From Pseudomonas sp. 7SR1 (GTDB lineage: Bacteria; Pseudomonadota; Gammaproteobacteria; Pseudomonadales; Pseudomonadaceae), in the NCBI RefSeq assembly GCF_900156465.1, contig NZ_LT707064.1, forward strand, positions 558,001-622,000: a DNA stretch of 64,000 nucleotides, in the 5' to 3' direction. A program made the position numbers and the translations under genes. Every line of letters starts with the position of its first letter. Positions within the stretch are counted from its first letter, which is position 1. The notes below the pieces were generated by a model. It was not told where the DNA came from. It was given only the letters and a program-made list of their open reading frames with translations, and did not search any database. Shown in pieces: positions 58,560 through 64,000 of the stretch.

Positions 58560-59276
58560 ATGCACACGTTCAGTCGCCACGCCGCCCTGCTCGCCGTCAG
58601 CCTCGGCACCGTCGCCAGCCTGCCGGCCATGGCCGCCGACGAGCTTCACTACAACCAGATTTCCCTGCGCGCCGAAGCCAGCCAGGAAGTGGCCCGTGAC
58701 CTGATGATCGTCACCCTCTACACCGAGGACCAGAACGCCGACCCGGCCAAGCTCGCCGCCGCCGTCAGCACGACGCTGAACAAGGCCATCGGCCAGGCCA
58801 AGCAGGTCAAGGACATCACCCTGCGCCAGGGCAGCCGCAACAGCTACCCGATCTACGACAGCAAAGGCCAGAAAATCACCGGCTGGCGCGAACGCGCCGA
58901 ACTGCGCCTGGAAAGCGCCGACTTCGCCGCCCTGTCCAAGCTGACCGGCGAACTGCTCACCGACATGAAAATGGGCGGCATGGACTTCGCCATCTCCACC
59001 GCCACCCGCCAGAGCAGCGAAAACGCCCTGCTCAAGGACGCGGTCAACGCCTTCAAGGCCCGCGCCCAACTGGCCACCGAGGCCTTGGGCGGCAAGGGTT
59101 ACAAAATCGTCAACCTGAACCTCAACACCAACGGTTATCCACAACCCTTCATGCGCCCGCAAATGATGATGAAAGGCGCGTCCATGGATGCGGAGTCCGT
59201 GACGCCGGAAGTGGCACCCGGTACCAGTCAAGTGAGCATGACGGCGGATGGGGCGATTGAGGTGTTGATGCAGTAA
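58560..59276 (+). CDS. SIMPL-domain (DUF541) periplasmic protein
   Basis: A 238-residue secreted protein with signal peptide MHTFSRHAALLAVSLGTVAS (cut near AMA-ADELH) and one SIMPL/DUF541 domain, the family of E. coli YggE, which is linked to oxidative stress. It corresponds to PA4495, divergent from roxS. Features include LHYNQISLRAEASQEVARDL and a Met-rich C-terminal part (MRPQMMMKGASM). Confidence 0.9.
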   Translation: MHTFSRHAALLAVSLGTVASLPAMAADELHYNQISLRAEASQEVARDLMIVTLYTEDQNADPAKLAAAVSTTLNKAIGQAKQVKDITLRQGSRNSYPIYDSKGQKITGWRERAELRLESADFAALSKLTGELLTDMKMGGMDFAISTATRQSSENALLKDAVNAFKARAQLATEALGGKGYKIVNLNLNTNGYPQPFMRPQMMMKGASMDAESVTPEVAPGTSQVSMTADGAIEVLMQ

Positions 59277-59309
59277 TCGATGGACTGACTGTGCCATCAG
59301 CCCAGAGAA

Positions 59310-59372
59310 GCCCTTGTGGCGAGGGGATTTATCCCGCTGGGCTGCAATCAGCCCCCCTGACACCGCAATGTG
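59310..59372. repeat. REP unit, TGGCGAGGGGATTTATCCC family
   Basis: CTTGTGGCGAGGGGATTTAT then CCCGCTGGGCTG forms one REP unit after the SIMPL gene; the usual facing partner is missing or too degraded to see. Confidence 0.7.
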
Positions 59373-59431
59373 TCAGATGAATGGCAGCAGGGCCTCTGCA
59401 AGAGCTCCACCGCTCAAGGCACCACAAATAC

Positions 59432-59457
59432 AAAAGCCCGCAACCGCGGGCTTTTTG
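59432..59457. terminator. Bidirectional Rho-independent terminator
   Basis: AAAAGCCCGC (59432-59441) and GCGGGCTTTT (59446-59455) form a 10-bp stem around a 4-base loop with T residues on the plus side and A residues on the other. It can end both the SIMPL gene and the convergent toxin-antitoxin transcript. Confidence 0.9.
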
Positions 59458-59464
59458 TCGGGCA

Positions 59465-59773
59465 TTACTTCGTGTAGTGGAAGCGACATGAAATGACTGT
59501 CAGCGTGTCATTCTCATAGGCGTAGACAAAGCGATGCTCTTTGTCGATACGGCGTGACCAATAGCCCGTTAAATCCCCTTTCAACGGTTCAGGTCGACCA
59601 ACCCCCTTGAAGGGGTCGCGAAGACAGGCCTCGATAAGCTCATCTACCGTCGCGTGTTTGGTTGGATCGTTTGCGTCCCAGTATTGGTAGTCTTCCCAAC
59701 CGTCTGGCACAAATGCAATTACCACGTTCTCGCGGGCGTTAGCTTTGTTCTTCTGTTTCTGTTTTGCCGACAT
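59465..59773 (-). CDS. yoeB: YoeB-family endoribonuclease toxin
   Basis: A 102-residue toxin of the RelE/YoeB fold that cuts mRNA in the ribosome. The core from about residue 17 aligns with E. coli YoeB (WEDYQYWDANDP; DPFKGVGRPEPLKGDLTGYW; SRRIDKEHRFVYAY; CRFHY). Catalytic residues equivalent to Glu46, Arg65, His83 and Tyr84 are present (Glu62, Arg74/75, His99, Tyr100). Unusual are a basic 16-residue N-terminal extension (MSAKQKQKNKANAREN) and two residues after the HY end. The 5' end overlaps the antitoxin gene by 35 bases. Confidence 0.9.
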   Translation of the reverse strand: MSAKQKQKNKANARENVVIAFVPDGWEDYQYWDANDPTKHATVDELIEACLRDPFKGVGRPEPLKGDLTGYWSRRIDKEHRFVYAYENDTLTVISCRFHYTK

Positions 59774-60023
59774 TTAAAGGAAGCTCCCTGGCAAAGGCTT
59801 TCCCGGCTTTGTGCAGCGCAACAGAACGGCGTAAGCGCGTGGCATTCGACTCTGTACCTAACAGATACATCGTCTCGGCCATAGAGTTGTAGTCCTCCAA
59901 GGAGAGGATCACTACATGATCACCACGCTGACGGGTGATGACCGTCGGCTCATGATCTCGGCATACATCGTCCATCGTCTGCTTCAGGGCGGCACGAGCC
60001 TGGCTGAAAGTTATTACATGCAT
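59739..60023 (-). CDS. yefM: YefM/Phd-family antitoxin
   Basis: A 94-residue antitoxin. The N-terminal Phd/YefM DNA-binding domain reads MHVITFSQARAALKQTMDDV, then HEPTVITRQRGDHVVILSLE and DYNSMAETMYLL; the C-terminal tail should wrap the toxin. AGGAGGG stands upstream of the ATG at 60023. It is cotranscribed with yoeB, and the pair is inserted between the SIMPL and dppA genes relative to P. aeruginosa. Confidence 0.92.
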   Translation of the reverse strand: MHVITFSQARAALKQTMDDVCRDHEPTVITRQRGDHVVILSLEDYNSMAETMYLLGTESNATRLRRSVALHKAGKAFARELPLNVGKTETEEQS

Positions 60024-60422
60024 CGTCTAATTCCCTCCTGAGGCCAGCTCAGGCGAAACCAGGACCGCCCTGGTGGTTTGAGAGTTTCCCGCGGAACAAC
60101 AGCGGGGCACTTGTCTCCTCCGCTGAGAAGCGGAGTCCTTGAATCCACGCCGCAAGCGGGGGTATCAAGGTAAATCTGGCACTTGGCTAAACCTCGATGC
60201 CTTCTCAGTCGTCCAGCAAAAGCGATGACGGCCGAGCGCGCACATAGTACAACGTTCTGTACAATTTCAAAACTCTGCGCCGGACAACTCGACTCGTACG
60301 AAATGCCTTCAAGCACTGCACGGTATATCCAAACCCACCAGTCCCTCGCACTTTTGGCTATTTCCCCCGTCCCACCCCAACCGCTACCCTCAGGAAAATC
60401 GTCACCACCGCCAAGGGATTTC
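60024..60422. other. Hairpin-rich region between yefM and the dipeptide-binding gene
   Basis: This 399-base divergent gap contains three hairpins: AAACCAGG/CCTGGTGGTTT (about 60056-60084), CTCCGCT/AGCGGAG (about 60118-60136) and CCGC/GCGG within 60149-60160. Two GTACAA direct repeats (60247-60252, 60259-60264), including a TGTACA palindrome, resemble YefM operator cores but are 225 bases from the yefM start. A short weak reading frame continues upstream of the dppA-like ATG without a good start. The hairpin segment may be a decayed mobile element. Confidence 0.5.
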
Positions 60423-62024
60423 ATGGACAGAACCACCTTCAAACCACTCCTACTCACCCTCGCCCTGATCGGCAGCATTCCAATGGCCCAGGCCGCCACC
60501 ACCCTGGTCTACTGCTCCGAAGCCAGCCCCGCCGGATTCGACCCCAGCCAGTACACCAGCGGTACCGACTTCGACGCCTCGGCCGAAACCGTCTTCAACC
60601 GCCTCACCCAATTCAGACGCGGTGGCACCGAGGTGGAACCGGGGCTGGCGACAAGCTGGGAGGTGTCGGCCGACGGCCTGGCCTACACCTTCCACCTGCG
60701 CGAGGGCGTCAAGTTCCACACCACCGACTATTTCACCCCCACCCGCGAGTTCAATGCAGACGACGTGCTGTTCACCTTCCAGCGCCTGCTCGACCCGCAG
60801 CATCCGTTCCGCCAGGCCTACCCCACCGAGTCGCCGTACTTCACCGACATGGGCCTGAACACCACGATCAAGCGCGTCGAGAAAATCGACCAGCACACCG
60901 TACGCTTCGACTTGAACAACGTCGATGCGGCCTTCGTGCAGAACCTGGCGATGAGTTTCGCCTCGGTCCAGTCCGCCGAATACGCCGCGCAGCTATTGAA
61001 GGAAGGCAAGGCCGGCGACCTCAACCAGAAACCGGTCGGCACCGGCCCGTTCGTGTTCAAGCGCTACCAGAAGGACTCGCAGATCCGCTACGCCGGCAAC
61101 AAGGCCTACTGGAAACCCGAGGATGTGAGGATCGACAACCTGATCTTCTCCATCACCCCCGACGCCGCCGTGCGCCTGCAGAAGCTCAAGCGCAACGAAT
61201 GCCAGGTCAGCGGCTACCCGCGTCCGGCCGACATCGAAGTGATGGAACAGGACCCCAACCTGCAAGTGCTCAAGCAGCCGGGATTCAACCTGGGCTTCCT
61301 GGCCTACAACGTCACGCACCCGCCCCTGGACCAGCTCAAGGTCCGCCAGGCACTGGACATGGCCATCGATAAGCCGGCGATCATCAAGGCTGTCTACCAG
61401 GGCGCCGGCCAACTGGCGCAGAACGCCTTGCCGCCGGCGCAATGGTCGTTCGATCCGGCCATACGCGATGCGCCCCATGACGTGACCAAGGCCAAGGCGC
61501 TCCTCGAGGAGGCCGGGGTTGCGCCAGGTACTACCATCGATTTATGGGCGATGACGGTGCAGCGCGCCTCCAACCCCAACGCCCGGATGTCGGCGCAGAT
61601 GATCCAACAGGATTGGGCCAGGATCGGCATCAAGGCCAACATCGTCAGCTATGAGTGGGGCGAGTACATCAAGCGCGCCAAGAACGGCGAGCACGACGCG
61701 ATGATCTACGGCTGGACCGGCGACAACGGCGACCCCGACAACTGGCTGGGGGTGCTCTACAGTTGCGCGGCGGTCAAGGGCAGCAACTACGCCAAGTGGT
61801 GCGACCCGGCCTATGACCGCCTGGTCCAGCAAGCCAAGGTCTCCACCGACCGCCAGCGACGGATCGACCTGTATCGCCAGGCGCAGCAGATCCTCAAGCA
61901 ACAGGTGCCCATCACCCCCATTGCCAACTCCACGGTGTTCCAACCGATAAACAAACAGGTGGTGGATTTCAAGCTCAGTCCGTTTGGCCTGACACCCTTC
62001 TACGGCGTGGGTTTGCACAAGTAA
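60423..62024 (+). CDS. Dipeptide ABC transporter substrate-binding protein (paralogue 1)
   Basis: A 533-residue periplasmic binding protein of the SBP_bac_5 (DppA/OppA) family, matching PA4496. The signal peptide MDRTTFKPLLLTLALIGSIP ends near AQA-ATTLVYCSEASPAGFDP. Typical family blocks are FNRLTQFRRGGTEVEPGLAT, PVGTGPFVFKRYQKDSQIRY and SPFGLTPFYGV. It delivers di/tripeptides to the DppBCDF transporter, whose genes should follow beyond the window. It is very similar to the next gene. Confidence 0.92.
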   Translation: MDRTTFKPLLLTLALIGSIPMAQAATTLVYCSEASPAGFDPSQYTSGTDFDASAETVFNRLTQFRRGGTEVEPGLATSWEVSADGLAYTFHLREGVKFHTTDYFTPTREFNADDVLFTFQRLLDPQHPFRQAYPTESPYFTDMGLNTTIKRVEKIDQHTVRFDLNNVDAAFVQNLAMSFASVQSAEYAAQLLKEGKAGDLNQKPVGTGPFVFKRYQKDSQIRYAGNKAYWKPEDVRIDNLIFSITPDAAVRLQKLKRNECQVSGYPRPADIEVMEQDPNLQVLKQPGFNLGFLAYNVTHPPLDQLKVRQALDMAIDKPAIIKAVYQGAGQLAQNALPPAQWSFDPAIRDAPHDVTKAKALLEEAGVAPGTTIDLWAMTVQRASNPNARMSAQMIQQDWARIGIKANIVSYEWGEYIKRAKNGEHDAMIYGWTGDNGDPDNWLGVLYSCAAVKGSNYAKWCDPAYDRLVQQAKVSTDRQRRIDLYRQAQQILKQQVPITPIANSTVFQPINKQVVDFKLSPFGLTPFYGVGLHK

Positions 62025-62279
62025 AACCCGCCCCGAACCGGTGCCCGGCCACGCCGCCGCGCACCGATAAAGGGCGCGTTTTGCACCGAAAAAACCCGCG
62101 CAAACGATCAACCGCGTCAGAAGTTACACAGATGCGACATTAAGGTACGTTCGTGCCACTGTTTCAGATTTGCAACCGCTCTGGATCTTGCATTGGGTAT
62201 GGGGCCTGCATAAGTATCCGCAGGACGACTCACGAGGTCGCCCTCAAATCCAAAAATGACAACAAATCATGAGGCCAAC

Positions 62280-63905
62280 ATGCTTAAACACGCGGTCATT
62301 CCGTTTTTAGTCGGCGCCAGCTTATTAGCCAGCGCACCCTTCGCCCAAGCGGCGGCTAACCTGGTGTTCTGCTCCGAGGGCAGCCCGGCCGGTTTCGACC
62401 CGGGTCAATACACCACCGGAACCGACTTCGACGCCTCAGCCGAAACCATCTTCAACCGTCTGACCCAGTTCGAGCGTGGCGGTACCGCCGTGATCCCGGG
62501 CCTGGCGACCAAGTGGGACATTTCCGAAGATGGCCTGACCTACACCTTCCACCTGCGTGAAGGCGTCAAGTTCCATACGACCCCGTACTTCAAGCCGACC
62601 CGTACCTTCAACGCCGATGACGTGCTGTTCACCTTCAACCGCATGATCAGCAAGGACGATCCGTTCCGTAAGGCGTACCCGACCGAATTCCCGTACTTCA
62701 CCGACATGGGCATGGACACCAACATCGCCAAGGTCGAGAAGCTGGACGACAAGACCGTCAGGTTCACCCTCAATGCCGTCGACGCTGCGTTCATCCAGAA
62801 CATGGCCATGCACTTCGCCTCCATCCAGTCGGCCGAATACGCCGCTCAGCTGCTCAAGGAAGGCAAGCCCGCCGACATCAACCAGAAGCCCATCGGCACT
62901 GGTCCGTTCGTCTTCAAGAGCTACCAGAAAGACTCGAACATCCGCTTCACCGGCAACAAGGAATACTGGAACCCGGATGACGTGAAGATCGACAACCTGA
63001 TCTTCGCCATCACCACCGACCCGTCGGTGCGTATCCAGAAGCTGAAGAAAAACGAATGCCAGGTCACCCTCTTCCCGCGTCCGGCCGATCTCAAGGCCAT
63101 CCGCGAAGACAAGAACTTGAAGATGCCGGACCAACCGGGCTTCAACCTGGGCTACATCGCCTACAACGTGATGGACAAGATCAAGGGCAGCGACCAGCCC
63201 AACCCGATGGCCCAGCTGAAGGTGCGCCAGGCACTGGACATGGCCGTCAACAAGCAGCAGATCATCGATTCGGTGTACCAGGGCGCCGGCCAACTGGCCG
63301 TCAATGCCATGCCGCCTACCCAGTGGTCCTACGACACCACCATCAAGGATGCGCAGTACAACCCCGAGAAAGCCAAGGAACTGCTCAAGGAAGCGGGCAT
63401 CAAGGAAGGCACCGAGATCACCCTGTGGGCGATGCCGGTCCAGCGCCCCTACAACCCGAACGCCAAGCTGATGGCCGAAATGCTGCAGTCCGACTGGGCC
63501 AAGATCGGCATCAAGGCCAAGATCGTGACCTACGAGTGGGGCGAGTACATCAAGCGTTCCAAGGGCGGCGAGAACGGCGCGATGCTGATCGGCTGGAGTG
63601 GCGACAACGGTGACCCGGACAACTGGCTCAACGTGCTGTTCGGTTGCGACTCGCTGCAGGGCAACAACTTCTCCAAGTGGTGCGACAAGAAGTTCGACGA
63701 CATCGTCAAGCAGGCCAAGCGCACTTCGGACCAGTCCAAGCGCACCGAGCTGTACAAACAGGCACAACACATCCTCAAGGATGCGGTGCCGATGACACCT
63801 ATCGCTCACTCGACGGTGTTCCAACCCATGCGCACCAATGTGCAGGACTTCAAGATCAGCCCGTTTGGCTTGAACTCCTTCTACGGTGTCAGCGTCGACA
63901 AATAA
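62280..63905 (+). CDS. Dipeptide ABC transporter substrate-binding protein (paralogue 2)
   Basis: A 541-residue paralogue of the preceding protein, matching PA4497. I start at the ATG at 62280 (MLKHAVIPFLVGASLLASAP, cut near AQA-AANLVF), which has GAGG upstream; the ATG at 62256 would add eight polar residues before the signal peptide. Conserved blocks include CSEGSPAGFDPGQY, PIGTGPFVFKSYQKDSNIRF and SPFGLNSFYGVSV. A strong terminator follows, so it is transcribed separately from downstream dpp genes. Confidence 0.93.
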   Translation: MLKHAVIPFLVGASLLASAPFAQAAANLVFCSEGSPAGFDPGQYTTGTDFDASAETIFNRLTQFERGGTAVIPGLATKWDISEDGLTYTFHLREGVKFHTTPYFKPTRTFNADDVLFTFNRMISKDDPFRKAYPTEFPYFTDMGMDTNIAKVEKLDDKTVRFTLNAVDAAFIQNMAMHFASIQSAEYAAQLLKEGKPADINQKPIGTGPFVFKSYQKDSNIRFTGNKEYWNPDDVKIDNLIFAITTDPSVRIQKLKKNECQVTLFPRPADLKAIREDKNLKMPDQPGFNLGYIAYNVMDKIKGSDQPNPMAQLKVRQALDMAVNKQQIIDSVYQGAGQLAVNAMPPTQWSYDTTIKDAQYNPEKAKELLKEAGIKEGTEITLWAMPVQRPYNPNAKLMAEMLQSDWAKIGIKAKIVTYEWGEYIKRSKGGENGAMLIGWSGDNGDPDNWLNVLFGCDSLQGNNFSKWCDKKFDDIVKQAKRTSDQSKRTELYKQAQHILKDAVPMTPIAHSTVFQPMRTNVQDFKISPFGLNSFYGVSVDK

Positions 63906-63910
63906 GGTAT

Positions 63911-63946
63911 GCAACGGCGACGTTTCTTGACGTCGCCGTTGCTTTA
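63911..63946 (+). terminator. Strong terminator after the second dipeptide-binding gene
   Basis: GCAACGGCGACGT (63911-63923) and ACGTCGCCGTTGC (63930-63942) form a perfect 13-bp stem with a 6-base loop, followed by TTTAT, five bases after the stop codon. Confidence 0.9.
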
Positions 63947-64000
63947 TCTGCCGAGACCCAGGAAATCGCCTACGTCCCTCAGGCCCTGTCCCAGGCTGCA

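Noticed and set aside
62160..62215. Possible sigma-54 promoter before the second dipeptide-binding gene
   Set aside because: A GG-10-GC arrangement exists around 62194-62209 but flanking bases match the -24/-12 consensus poorly.

Overview
This 64 kb window is chromosomal DNA from a fluorescent Pseudomonas, most likely the P. fluorescens/P. brassicacearum side of the genus. The evidence is high GC with strong third-position G/C bias, REP/REPIN repeats typical of this group, and a gene order that follows P. aeruginosa PAO1 from about PA4443 (cysD) to PA4497 (dppA2) with a few insertions. I see no rRNA, tRNA, CRISPR array, prophage or intact insertion sequence.

Bases 1-29000 are mostly core genes. 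They start with the 5' part of cysD (sulfate assimilation), a NIF3-like protein and algW (periplasmic stress protease). An inserted TonB receptor + DUF4198 pair follows, with a 40-bp palindrome over its translation start. Next come hisC-hisD-hisG-murA-ibaG and mlaBCDEF (retrograde phospholipid transport) on the minus strand. Divergent from these is kdsD-kdsC-lptC-lptA-lptB-rpoN-hpf-ptsN-rapZ-npr (Kdo/LPS export, sigma-54, nitrogen PTS). A ZIP transporter and the iron-starvation cluster fagA-fumC-orfX-sodA, behind a Fur-type promoter, come next, then pmbA, darP and tldD.

Bases 29000-44300 hold a carbon-nitrogen hydrolase, yhdP (envelope lipid transport), rng, maf and mreD-mreC-mreB (cell shape) on the minus strand, and gatC-gatA-gatB (Glu/Asp-tRNA amidation) on the plus strand. 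A short RlpA-like lipoprotein, a Ca2+/cation antiporter and a PcaC-like protein follow. The mreC and antiporter reading frames both look as if they begin with the rare codon ATT.

Bases 44300-54500 are the accessory part. An AT-rich lone gene (DUF4917) has sequence hallmarks of SIR2-like NAD-binding proteins. After an AEC transporter comes a glucarate/galactarate catabolic cluster: garD, MFS transporter, ketoglutarate semialdehyde dehydrogenase, kdgD and a FadR-type regulator. A shared TTGTACGAT-type operator lies in the kdgD and regulator promoters. Between kdgD and the regulator sit two small tandem proteins of unknown function that look like single Ig-like domains.

Bases 54500-64000 return to core synteny: a SbmA/YddA-type ABC exporter, the RoxSR redox two-component system, a SIMPL-domain periplasmic protein, an inserted YefM-YoeB toxin-antitoxin pair, and two paralogous dipeptide-binding proteins. 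The window ends shortly after a strong terminator.
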